The notes beneath the pieces are model-generated. The model worked only from the letters and a program-made list of their open reading frames with translations, ran no database searches and was not told the DNA's origin. The translations under genes were made by a program, and so were the position numbers. Shown one piece after another: positions 12,323 to 20,100 of a stretch of 64,000 nucleotides of DNA. Every line of letters begins with the position of its first letter. Position 1 is the stretch's first letter. This DNA comes from Physella acuta (Eukaryota; Mollusca; Gastropoda; Physidae): NCBI RefSeq assembly GCF_028476545.1, contig NW_026731690.1:606501-670500 (forward strand), read 5' to 3'.

Positions 12323-13105
12323 TTAAAAATCAGATAAAAACTGCACACTAAAGAAAGATTTGGAATTGGCAAATTGTGATATTTTTATTTCGAGATCTGG
12401 TTTTATCAACTGTTCTTTGTCCAGGACATTAATTCTAGACCCGTGCTAAATTGAGGTAGAACATTTTTTACTCTCTACAGTTCAGCCTGATATGATTTGC
12501 ATAGGCAAACGCACATATTTGAATATGTGAGATTTATATGTGGTTCGAAAAGGTTTGACAAATACATTTCTCATGTTATCATTTGCAGGAAATCTGCACT
12601 TATTGAAGGTAGAGGGTATGACAGTTAACTCAGAAGGTTTCAGTTTTATCGCGAGCTAGTCATTAGGATGTTCCTGAGTCCACCCAGCTTTAATGGGTAC
12701 CTGACCCACGTTATGAAAGTAAAGGTGGCTGACCGTTATATCGCTTCCTTATATCCGATTCCATAGAGACAGGTGAACTCTAGTAAATCGGATCGATGGA
12801 CCGTTAGGTCCGAAATGTTAATTTTTACTTTCAAGTGTATGGTTCTAATTAATTGTATGTCGAGCGGTTCACGATTATTTCAATTAGTTTGATTAGTTTA
12901 CTAGTAGAATCTGCTGAACTATACATAGACAATAGTATTATTAACTAATCTATCTAGATCTATCTAGCTAGGACCTAGGACTCAATGATTTATCTAATAC
13001 TTAGTAATTACCTTCATTGTTGGCCACCGTGAATTTAAATCCAAGAAAAGAAAAATGCAAAAGTAAGCTGTAGATAAACAATAGCTGTCTGTAAATGTGA
13101 AACAT
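1811..13105 (-). CDS. Gene L: secreted protein of alternating A and B cysteine-rich modules (partial, 3' end outside window)
   Basis: Ten exons on the minus strand, in transcript order: 13,105-13,012; 11,398-11,217; 10,016-9,785; 9,154-8,958; 8,125-7,894; 7,025-6,808; 6,412-6,163; 5,364-5,329; 3,833-3,616; 2,048-1,811. All have GT donors and AG acceptors. Phases agree at each junction, with A exons entering in phase 1 and ending in phase 0, and B exons entering in 0 and ending in 1. The frame stays open for 632 codons and then leaves the window. The first exon encodes a signal peptide, followed by four A-B pairs. A modules have L-x-(I/V)-x-G-(Y/H)-x3-C-x2-C, then C-x5-6-D-x-C, then W-x-W at the exon end. 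B modules have C-x4-6-C-(N/K)-x-L-(D/E)-C, then C-x-C, then F-R-F-R-W. I do not recognise the domains; an extracellular role is inferred. Gene R is a paralogue on the other strand. Confidence 0.75.
2050..2840. repeat. Minisatellite seeded by the acceptor of exon B4
   Basis: Roughly 40-bp units built on GTGTGTGAGCGAGTGTGTG, TAGG(G/A)AACATG and TGTGT(G/A)TTAATG. On the minus strand each holds ACACATGTTCCCTAC, close to the exon's own acceptor context (ACATGTTCTCCCCACAG|ATGGG). It degenerates leftward-to-rightward away from the exon. Open frames in it are repeat artefacts. Confidence 0.75.
2900..3605. repeat. Minisatellite seeded by the donor of exon A4
   Basis: Units of CCTACTCAAACCTC plus TTACATTTCCCCATAAAA, organised as a higher-order repeat of about 120 bp. 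On the minus strand a unit reads AAAT|GTAAAGCGGAGGTTTGAG, matching the exon end and donor AAAT|GTAAGGCACAGGTGTGAG. Confidence 0.8.
3616..3833 (-). CDS. Gene L exon 9, module A4
   Basis: 218 bp, phase 1 to 0. It reads L-L-I-N-G-Y-L-G-R-C-Y-Q-C-L-V-L, then C-Y-T-V-F-V-D-F-C-S-W, then C-S-K-A-K-W. The donor is placed at AGAAAT|GTAAGG, three codons past the usual Trp. The first ~50 bp of this exon with its acceptor are repeated four more times upstream (3,900-4,375). Confidence 0.8.
3840..4460 (-). repeat. Tandem copies of the start of exon A4 with its splice acceptor, mixed with MITE ends and poly-G
   Basis: About 50-bp exon-start copies lie at 3,902-3,953, 4,098-4,152, 4,204-4,255 and 4,321-4,371. 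Each carries an acceptor-like CCTACAG|CCAACCAG or close variant. Between them are long G runs and pieces of a hAT-like MITE end (CAGTGGCGTCGCAAGG; right end with CTAGCGACGCCACTG near 4,462). Confidence 0.75.
4470..5320. other. AT-rich intron, nothing recognised
   Basis: AT-rich sequence with scattered short direct repeats and no convincing exon on either strand. It lies between exon 9 and the linker exon of gene L. Confidence 0.5.
5329..5364 (-). CDS. Gene L exon 8, 36-bp linker exon
   Basis: Acceptor CACATGTTTTAG, donor CCCAG|GTAATG, phase 1 to 1. It encodes LDHVYIPVTYP (first codon shared with the previous exon). Gene R has linker exons at the same place (between B and A), one also ending in T-S-P-Y-P-G. 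It is short, so it would need transcript proof. Confidence 0.5.
5736..6088. mobile_element. hAT-like MITE (family M1), intron of gene L
   Basis: Ends CAGTAGCGTAGCG and CGCTACGCCTCTG are inverted. The flanking 8-mers GACACCCT (5,728-5,735) and GATACCCT (6,089-6,096) match at 7 of 8, the target size of hAT transposons. The interior has a GGGCGCCGACCTTAGGGGGC segment and tandem units of the type CAAATCGAAAGTTTGAGGGG. No transposase is encoded. Confidence 0.8.
6163..6412 (-). CDS. Gene L exon 7, module B3
   Basis: 250 bp, phase 0 to 1. It reads VCQYNTMCNQLDC, then C-S-C, then Y-Q-F-R-F-R-W-A. The donor is placed at TTTC|GTGGGT because that gives phase 1 as in all other B exons. A hAT-like MITE (5,736-6,088) lies just downstream in the intron. 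Confidence 0.75.
6583..6765. repeat. AT dinucleotide microsatellite
   Basis: Long (AT)n tracts interrupted by a short TAAATAAATAAATA segment, inside the intron between exons 6 and 7 of gene L. Self-complementary, so it can extrude as a hairpin. Confidence 0.9.
6808..7025 (-). CDS. Gene L exon 6, module A3
   Basis: 218 bp, phase 1 to 0, the same length as A4. A full A pattern: V-L-T-V-D-G-Y-H-G-N-C-R-H-C, then C-S-G-L-F-A-D-V-C, then C and A-W-R-W at the donor TGG|GTAACA. The intron beyond its donor starts with long AT dinucleotide tracts. Confidence 0.8.
7030..7485. other. AT-rich intron, nothing recognised
   Basis: AT-rich sequence with T runs between exons 5 and 6 of gene L. A linker exon might be expected here by comparison with other B-A junctions, but I could not identify one with good splice sites. 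Confidence 0.4.
7490..7893. repeat. Tandem copies of the end and donor of exon B2
   Basis: About six units of ~80 bp containing TAACCTCTGATTGTCTTAAA, ACTGATGACTTTGTT and a TCGTGTTCAA segment. On the minus strand each unit repeats the last ~25 bases of exon B2 and its donor (CAATCAGAG|GTTAGATTA). Confidence 0.85.
7894..8125 (-). CDS. Gene L exon 5, module B2
   Basis: 232 bp, exactly the length of B1, phase 0 to 1. It reads LCKYPTTCDAIEC, then C-D-C, then L-F-R-F-R-W-D, and ends ATCAGAG|GTTAGA. The end of this exon and its donor are repeated in the intron at 7,490-7,890. Confidence 0.8.
8215..8955. repeat. CA-rich minisatellite seeded by the donor of exon A2
   Basis: Units of CACACACCACACATCAACC. 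On the minus strand this reads GTGGGTTGATGTGTGGTG, the same as the donor and following bases of exon A2 (GG|GTGGGTTGATGTGTG). Both-strand open frames through it are artefacts of the repeat. Confidence 0.75.
8958..9154 (-). CDS. Gene L exon 4, module A2
   Basis: 197 bp, phase 1 to 0, the same length as exon A1 of gene R. The back half carries V-I-N-G-H, C-L-S-L-Y-A-D-T-C, then D-C and S-W-R-W. The front C-x2-C pair is not visible. The donor TTGG|GTGGGTTGATG is the seed of the 8,220-8,955 array. Confidence 0.75.
9418..9675. mobile_element. hAT-like MITE (family M1) with perfect 8-bp target duplication
   Basis: Ends CAGAGGCGTAGCGA and TCGCTACGCCTCTG are inverted and flanked on both sides by TACCTTTG (9,410-9,417 and 9,676-9,683). 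The interior has the family's GGGCGCCGACCTTAGGGGGC segment. Non-autonomous. Confidence 0.9.
9785..10016 (-). CDS. Gene L exon 3, module B1
   Basis: 232 bp, phase 0 to 1. The exon opens MCAFPTLCNKLDC, then C-R-C, then L-L-R-F-R-W, and ends TTGGAAG|GTCAGT. The acceptor CCCCAG|ATGTGC is copied many times in the adjoining minisatellite at 10,020-10,815. Confidence 0.8.
10020..10815. repeat. G-rich minisatellite seeded by the acceptor of exon B1
   Basis: About 20 units of 37-60 bp: GGGATAATGGGATGTTAGG, GGAACACGCACATCTG(A/G) and variable G runs. On the minus strand every unit contains CAG|ATGTGCGTGTTCCCC, a near copy of the real acceptor and first codons of exon B1 (CAG|ATGTGCGCGTTCCCG). Each copy is a decoy 3' splice site with a stop (TAA) a few codons on. 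Confidence 0.9.
10830..11210. other. Intron between exons 2 and 3 of gene L
   Basis: It contains weak donor-like echoes downstream of exon A1 on the minus strand (TTGGGTAAGATATGTAATAC and TTGGTAAAATATGTGATG beside the real CTGG|GTAAAGGATGCAATGG). No other gene seen. Confidence 0.4.
11217..11398 (-). CDS. Gene L exon 2, module A1 (short form)
   Basis: Acceptor CTGGCACCAG, donor TGG|GTAAAG, 182 bp, phase 1 to 0. It keeps the second half of module A (C-H-G-L-V-M-D-M-C, then N-W-T-W) but lacks the usual C-x2-C at its front, so it is a divergent first module. Confidence 0.7.
11450..12215. repeat. Minisatellite of GGTATCGGTTGT units
   Basis: About 60 tandem copies of a 12-bp unit (GTGGTATCGGTT and TAATATAAGTTGT variants) in the first intron of gene L. 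The 12-bp period keeps several frames open on both strands; these are not genes. Confidence 0.9.
12232..12320. repeat. AT dinucleotide microsatellite
   Basis: Uninterrupted (AT)n of about 85 bp in the first intron of gene L. Confidence 0.9.
12655..12840 (+). mobile_element. SINE, family S1, partial
   Basis: Carries GAGTCCACCCAGCTTTAATG, GGTACCTGACCCACG and AAAGTAAAGGTGGCTGACC, then GACAGGTGAACTCTA. This is the S1 body without a clear tRNA-like head. Confidence 0.6.
13012..13105 (-). CDS. Gene L exon 1, signal peptide
   Basis: The ATG at 13,105 opens MFHIYRQLLFIYSLLL and continues with HFSFLGF, a basic N-end followed by a strong hydrophobic core, then VANNE. The donor is GAAG|GTAATT, in phase 1 as needed by the next exon. 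Start chosen because it is the Met directly ahead of the hydrophobic stretch. Confidence 0.7.
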
Positions 13106-13616
13106 GCTGATTGAAATACTTGACTAATCAGTAAATTAATGTTCTATTTAGTCAACCAGCTTTCAGCCATTAACAAATATGTGTGTGTAAACAAATATAC
13201 TTCTTGTGGTGACGTAATTGATAAATGTGTATTGAAGAGCTACATTTTCACTTAATAAAAAATAACAATCGACTTGAAATTTTCTAAGTAGGCTATAAAT
13301 GATACCGGTGCTGTAGTAAATAGAAACTGTGTTGTTTTTATTTTCATTATCGAAGTTCTAATATTATCAGCATTAAATTTTTTTGTCTGTCTACTCAATA
13401 ACATTTAATGTTAAAAATACAATTAATATCACATACTCTCCGACGGTCTATTGAACAACATTCAAATGTTAAGAAAACACAATCGAGAATACAACTCATT
13501 TCTTTAGCGAGATGGTTTTTAATTATTTTCTTTTAAATACATTAAAACACACCTGAACAAACTGCGAAAACAATAAAACGTATTGTCACATTATGATTTT
13601 AAATAATCATAAATCT

Positions 13617-13830
13617 GGAACGGCGAGGCCTAAGCGGTATATAGCTAGGCTGCTAAAACAAAGTCTCGAGTTCGTATCCTGATCCAAGCCAGTGGAAAGT
13701 CCCTGATCTAAAGTAAAGGCGGCTGGGCAAAAGGCTGACCACACCTTCCATCACATGCTGAAATCAAGAAACTTGAATTCTACATAGTCTGCCAGAGTAT
13801 CAGTAGGTCTAAACAGAATGCGTTATTGTT
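13617..13830 (+). mobile_element. SINE, family S1, with tRNA-like head
   Basis: The tRNA-like head has an A-box-like GGCCTAAGCGG and a B-box-like GAGTTCGTATCC. The S1 body AAAGTAAAGGCGGCTGGGC and GGCTGACCACACCTTCC follows, then a T-rich end. It lies just 3' of GPCR 1. Confidence 0.75.
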
Positions 13831-13863
13831 TTTTTGATTTACATATGAAACCTTTGTAAATAG

Positions 13864-13866
<3 letters not shown>

Positions 13867-13940
<74 letters not shown>
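13867..13940. repeat. AT dinucleotide microsatellite
   Basis: (AT)n immediately downstream of the stop codon of GPCR 1, so probably in or near its 3' UTR. Confidence 0.9.
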
Positions 13941-13942
<2 letters not shown>

Positions 13943-13959
13943 TAAAACCTGTAAAACCA

Positions 13960-15030
13960 TCAATGCCGTGAACGACAACGTAACATTTGAATCAATATGG
14001 CCCTGTACTTGCCGCTCATGTTGTAGTACACTAGCATGTTGATGGAGGAGTTGAACGTCTCCAGGAGAATGTTGAACGAGTAAAACAGAAGGTAGATGTT
14101 TCTCTCCTCCCTAAAGATGGCGAACTTGGGCTCGGCAAGTCCCGTCAGGAGCAGCACGAGACTGGGCAGGTAGCAGACGATGTAGATTCCAGCCACACAA
14201 GACACCATCAGGATCGTGCGAGTTCCTTTATGGTTGCCTTGGTCACCCAATGTCGTCATCTTCAGCCATTTTGACCTTTTGCGTATCTCAAAACTAAGGA
14301 TTGAGGTGAATATTATAATCAGAATATACGAGAAGACTTGGACGAAGGCGTGGATGGAGAGGGTGATGTTGGTGTCAGGGGTGGAGCCGGTTAGGAATGA
14401 GCACAACCAGGTTTGGTTTAAGGTCGGGATGAATTTCCAGTTTAAGTAGAGCTGTAGGTAGAACGGGATGAGGGTCAGGGAAAGGGAGATAAAAAGGCTG
14501 GATAAAACAAGGGCGGTTACTCTACGGGTGATGATTCGTTTGACTTTTAGTGGGATTAGAACGCACATGCATTTTTCGAATGTGACGAAAGCAATGACGC
14601 AGCTGATGATGCGGCTTAGCGTCGCGCGCGGGAAGGACGCGACAAGACTTTGGAACCCGATTGGTTCAATCAAGGTCAAGGCGACGAAATCGGGGTTAGA
14701 GGTCAAACTGAAGACCATGGCCGTCATGACGGAGAAGAATTCGGCCACGGCCAGCACAAAGAGGCTGATGTTGACGTTGTCTTTGAATCCCAGCCTCCAG
14801 AAGACTGCGATGTTGAGTGCATTGGCAAGCACACCACTGGCGGAGACTAGACAGTTCAAGTACTCAACGTTGACAGTCATGAACAACATCGCGATGTCAA
14901 CACTTATCACAGGGACGTAAGGCATCATCGTGATGTCACGGGTAGATATCATCGTGATGTTTTGTGTGGCGGCGATCATCTTGTGATGTGTAATATTACT
15001 CTTAAGTGATGAATTGAAAAAAACATCCAT
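13960..15030 (-). CDS. Intronless rhodopsin-like GPCR 1, gastropod chemosensory-receptor type
   Basis: A single 356-residue frame, complete with start and stop. Seven hydrophobic segments: TM1 about 55-79, TM2 86-110, TM3 135-158, TM4 172-194, TM5 222-247, TM6 271-297, TM7 310-337. At the end of TM3 the usual DRY is replaced by FEKCMCV (151-157), followed by PLKVKRIITRR. TM6 has CYLP, and TM7 ends LVYYNMS in place of NPxxY. The N-terminus has several N-x-S/T sites. The PLKVK-x-IIT and LVYYNMS patterns are those I know from large chemosensory receptor families of sea slugs and sea hares. Ligand unknown. GPCR 2 at 33,614 has the same length and the same motifs on the opposite strand. Confidence 0.85.
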   Translation of the reverse strand: MDVFFNSSLKSNITHHKMIAATQNITMISTRDITMMPYVPVISVDIAMLFMTVNVEYLNCLVSASGVLANALNIAVFWRLGFKDNVNISLFVLAVAEFFSVMTAMVFSLTSNPDFVALTLIEPIGFQSLVASFPRATLSRIISCVIAFVTFEKCMCVLIPLKVKRIITRRVTALVLSSLFISLSLTLIPFYLQLYLNWKFIPTLNQTWLCSFLTGSTPDTNITLSIHAFVQVFSYILIIIFTSILSFEIRKRSKWLKMTTLGDQGNHKGTRTILMVSCVAGIYIVCYLPSLVLLLTGLAEPKFAIFREERNIYLLFYSFNILLETFNSSINMLVYYNMSGKYRAILIQMLRCRSRH

Positions 15031-16010
15031 TGTTGAAATTTCTAGTATTTTCTCGACTTTTTTTTTAAAGTAGTAAAAGGCCTACTCTTAAAACGATGAT
15101 TTGCTACATAGTAGAGACGAAAGAGATTTATATTTTAACTTGACATCTTTTTGGAAACAAGCGCTAAAATATCAAAGAGGTTTCAGAAAAGATTATGAAC
15201 ATATAACTTTTAAAACACATTATGTATAGTATGCAAGGAATAACCTCTAATACACCAGAACAAATACTCTAAATATCGACTATATCTCGGATATTGCAGA
15301 TTTAAAATTATATGAAATTAGAAAAAAATTCTTTTGAAATTCCGAGTGAGTCTTTACCTTTATATATAACAATTAGTTTGTTAGAAATGTAATTCGAAGT
15401 AAGTAAACAGACTAGTTATTAAACTAAGCGATAGACTAATTTCCCTAGTTCAGTATTAAACGTTTGAAATTTAGCACTTTGAGTGTAGATATTAACCTCA
15501 ATTATCAGTTATATTATCTTTTGCAAACTCTACATGAACCATAGCTATCAAAGTTAAATGTATATTACCTGTTAATTTTATGTTAAATTACTTAGCTAAC
15601 ACCATCTTGCATAATATCTCTGCACATATAATCGACACAATTTCACGCAATTAATTTTTTCGCCCCTGCTTGGATGATTCGTTCGTAATTAGATTGATCT
15701 TAATTCGTTGAATTGTAGTACTATCAAGGCTTAGTAAGTGGTGCTTATAATAATGAATTTGTTGAACATTACATTTACATTTTTCAAATAAAATGTTAAG
15801 TCTTTCTTTATCTGCAGTATGTTAAAAGTGGTGTTAATTTTTCAATAAAGGTTAAAGTTATGATACGTATTACTGATAATTTTTAAGGAATAATTTTATT
15901 GTAAATGAGTTACTTTAACGTAAAGAATGAGATATGACTAATAAAACTATTGCTGTCACATGTGTCATGGTATAATAAGGTGGACACGTGTAAAATGTGT
16001 GTGGTGTTTC
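15031..16010. other. AT-rich 5' flank of GPCR 1
   Basis: Very AT-rich intergenic DNA between GPCR 1 (minus) and gene R (plus). It must hold the promoter of GPCR 1, but I cannot place a TATA box or initiator with any confidence. Confidence 0.4.
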
Positions 16011-16134
16011 TTTTCTTCACTGGAGTGGAGGAGAACCTTCACTAGCTAGATGAGTGATACTTTTGTCAGGTGATCGTAATATGTTGATGGAATCGATCAC
16101 GTGGTGTATGGATTTAAGATGTGAAAGACCAGTT

Positions 16135-16885
16135 TGAGATATCGATGGCCCAGGCCATACGACTAGATGGCCAGCTGGAGAGAGAATGGCCGAGGCCAAG
16201 CGACTAGATGGCCAGCTGGAGAGAGAATGGCCAAGGCCATACGACTAGATGGCCAGCTGGAGAGAGAATGGCCAAGGCCATATGACTAGATGGCCTGCTG
16301 GAGAGAGAATGGCCAAGGCCATATGACTAGATGGCCAGCTGGAGAGAGAATGGCTGAGGCCAAGCGACTAGATGGCCAGCTGGAGAGAGAATGGCCAAGG
16401 CCATACGACTAGATGGCCAGCTGGAGAGAGAATGGCCAAGGCCATATGACTAGATGGCCAGCTGGAGAGAGAATGGCCAAGGCCATACGACTAGATGGTC
16501 AGCTGGAGAGAGAATGACCGAGGCCATACGACTAGATGGTCAGCTGGAGAGAGAATGACCAAGGCCATACGACTAGATGGCCAGTTGGAGAGAGAATGAC
16601 CAAGGCCATACCGATGGCCGACTGGAGGTCATACAACTTAACGAGCGAATGGCCAATGTCTTAAGACACGACGGCCAACCCAACCGGAAAGACAATGGCC
16701 CAGGACATACGACACGACGGCCAACAGGAGAGAGAATGGCCAATGTCTTAAGACACGACGGCCAACCGTGGAGACAATGGCCCAGGATATATGACACGAC
16801 GGCCAACAGGAGAGAGAATGGCCAATGTCTTAAGACACGACGGCCAACCGTGGAGACAATGGTCCAGGACATACGACACGATTCA
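16135..16885. repeat. 41-bp minisatellite passing into an 82-bp dimer repeat
   Basis: From 16,135 to about 16,615 there are 11-12 units of 41 bp (GGCCAAGGCCATACGACTAG plus ATGGCCAGCTGGAGAGAGAA). From there to 16,885 two diverged 41-bp types alternate as an 82-bp dimer (with GGCCAATGTCTTAAGACACG). It lies upstream of gene R. Frames through it are spurious. Confidence 0.9.
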
Positions 16886-17110
16886 CCACACCTCTACACC
16901 TATCATGAGTACGCTACAAACACTCGCTGCGCACCAATCCCGTTGTAAAATTAGCTTAGAAATGCACGATTTCACACCGGAAAAACGAACACTAAAACAT
17001 GACATTTTTCTTTGAAGCGCCTCTCCTATTTCCTTTATACAAATATTATTCGTTTAAACTACTTTGTTTAAAAAAAAACAATAGGTTTTGTGTATTCTAG
17101 AAAGGTGTAA

Positions 17111-17150
17111 ATGTTAACTCAAGTTGTATTTATCTCTCTAATATGTGCAG
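17111..17150 (+). CDS. Gene R exon 1 candidate, short signal peptide
   Basis: ATG follows an in-frame stop directly upstream and encodes [14 protein letters not shown]. The donor GCAG|GTGGGT is in phase 1, as needed for module A1. The hydrophobic core is short. Phase and position match exon 1 of gene L, but another upstream exon cannot be excluded. Confidence 0.45.
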
Positions 17151-20100
17151 GTGGGTTGTAACGTGTAAAATAATTGGTGTTGTTTGTAAAAAAAGTAATG
17201 ACATAGATCAGTGGCGACTCTAGATCTAGGTAGTGTGTCTTGGTGCATGAACTGAAACTGCTACACCAAAAAAAAATATTTTGGTGGTACATTCCCCTTT
17301 ATTCTATTATTTCAATATGATAAAACACAGATAGTCTCAGAAGATACGGCAGCGCATTTTAACAGGAAATACTTTTGGGGTTTCTTAAATATGAATTACT
17401 GTAAACCATTGTTTTTATTTGACCGTTGAAATCCAAATCAAGTCAAGAGTAGGCCTATTCATTATTTTTTTAAGATTAATTGACGTAAACAACCAACAGA
17501 AACAGCATGTAGAAAAATTAGCAACATATAGTATACATAAATTAAAAAACTAAACTCAAGTGGAGCACTAATTAACGCTTCTTTTAATGAACTCAGGACT
17601 ACACACATGTTTTTTGCTGGAATGTATAGAAAGATTATGATTAAAAAAGTAAAACTGGTTTCCAGCAATGATTAGCTTATGCATGAGTTTTGTTTTAATC
17701 CATCTGGCGAAATTGTGACCATATAAGGTCATGTCTTAATTTCTCCAGGTGTTGATAATGTAATCCTAAGGTCATGTCTTCCCTAGATATTCATACTATG
17801 ACCCTATAAGGTCATGTATTCCCCAGATATTCATACTATGACCCTATAAGGTCATGTCTTACCCAGATATTCAAACTACGACCCTATAAGGTCATGTCTT
17901 CCCAGGTGTTGATACAGTGACCCTATAAGGTCATGTTGATACTGTAATCCTATAAGGTCATGTTGATACTGTGACCCTATAAGGTCATGTTGATACTGTG
18001 ACCCTATAAGGTCATGTTGGTACTATGACCCTATAAGGTCATGTCTTCCCCAGATATCCATACTATGACCCTATACGGTCATGTTGGTACTATGACCCTA
18101 TAAGGTCATGTTGATACTGTGACCCTATAAGGTCATGTTGATACTGTGACCCTATAAGGTCATGTTGATACTGTGACCCTATAAGGTCATGTTGGTACTA
18201 TGACCCTATAAGGTCATGTCTTCCCCAGATATCCATACTATGACCCTATGCGGTCATGTTGGTACTGTGACCCTATAAGGTCATGTTGATACTGTGACCC
18301 TATAAGGTCATGTTGATATTGTGATCCTAAGGTCATGTTGATACAGTAACCCTAAGGTCATGTTGATACTCTGACCCTATAAGGTCATGTTGATACTCTG
18401 ACCCTATAAGGTCATGTTTTCCCCAGGTGTTGACAGTGTCACCCTCACCATCAACAACTACAGATATGAATGCAATGACTGTCTAAAGACTGGACACCCG
18501 CAGGTCACTGTCTACGGTCAGGCCTTGACCTCAGAGGTCAGCACCGACCAGGTTGGGTGCCAAGCCCTGTATGCAGACGTGTGCACGGACGTCAACTGCT
18601 CACGGGAGCAGTCTTGGTCGTGGGTGAGTAAATACAGTGCACGTGAGATCTAATACACATAGAGTGGCACACAGCTACAAGTAAATACACGTGAGATCTA
18701 ATGCACATAGAGTGACACATAGCTACAAGTACGTGAGATCTAATATACATAGAGTGACACACTGCAACACGTACGTAAGATCTAATGCACATAGGGTGAA
18801 CACACGGCTACAGGACTTTACCCCCATGGATATTTCCCCCCCCCCGGACATTTCCCCCCCCCCGTATTTACCCCCGGAGCAATTACCCCCCTGTCAATTA
18901 CCCCCCAGGGGAATTACCCCCCCCCCCCCCCCCCACCTCTCAAGTTAAAATCCTAACTCTAACTAGAATTTTATACCTATATACTACTTTAATCCAAACC
19001 GTAAGAAAAAGACCAAAACCTAAGCATCCACCTTAGCCTAAAACTTCACACAAAACCAAAACCAAAGCTAGACACAACCCTAACCCTAACACTAGCTCTA
19101 ACCCTAACCCTAACCCTAACCCTAACCCTAGTCCTAAACCTAGCCTTAACCCTAGCCCTAGCCCTAAACCTAAACCTAACGCTAACCCTAACCCTAACCC
19201 TAACCCTAACCCTAACCCTAACCCTAACCCTAACCCTATCCCTAACCCTAACCCTAACCCTAACCCTAACCCTAACCCTAACCCTAACCCTAACCCTAAC
19301 CCTAACCCTAACCCTAACCCTAACCCTAACCCTAACCCTAACCCTAACCCTAACCCTAACCCTAACCCTAACCCTAACCCTAACCCTAGCCCTAGCCCTA
19401 GCCCTAGCCCTAGCCCTAGCCCTATCCCTAACCCTATCCCTAGCCCTAAACCTAAACCTAACCCTAACACTAACCCTAACCCTAGCCCTAACCCTAATCC
19501 TAAACCTAGCCTTAACCCCAGCCCTAGCCCCAAACCTAACCCTAACCCTAACCCTAACCCTAACCCTAACCCTAACCCTAACCCTAACCCTAACCCTAGC
19601 CCTATCCCTATCCCTAACCCTAACCCTAACCCTAACCCTAACCCTATCCCTAAACCTAACCCTAAACCTAGCACCCTAACTCTAACCCTGTCCGGGGGGG
19701 GGGGGGGTGGGGGGGGGGGGGGTAATGTCCTACTGGGCGGGGGGGGGGGTAATTGACAGGGGGGTAATTGACAGGGGGGGGTAATTACTCTGGGGGGTAA
19801 TGTCGGGGGGGGGAAATATCCGGGGGGTAATTGACAGGGGGGAAATGCCCTGTTCCCGAACACACAGCTACAAGTACATGCATGTCAATAAACGAATAAA
19901 CCCGCAGCGTGTGTCAATTATAACGTGGGTGGTAGGCAGCTGCATGTGCGTGCATGTCAAAACACAATACTCACAGTCTAAACGGTGGGTACTTGTAATG
20001 CACGTGCACATGCTTATGATAACAAATAACAACTACTATCACGAGCACATACAAACGCACACACTGTCACAGTATAGGCGATGTGTGATCAGATACTACT

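Noticed and set aside
14216-14920. Plus-strand frames opposite GPCR 1
   Set aside because: Shadows of the receptor gene; no independent support. The same applies to minus-strand frames under GPCR 2.
19085-19690. Chromosome end
   Set aside because: The array is internal, contains variant hexamers, is bounded by transposon ends with an 8-bp target duplication, and has genes on both sides.
19033-19863. 276-codon Leu-Gly repeat frame
   Set aside because: It is the translation of the CCCTAA array and the G-rich transposon ends.
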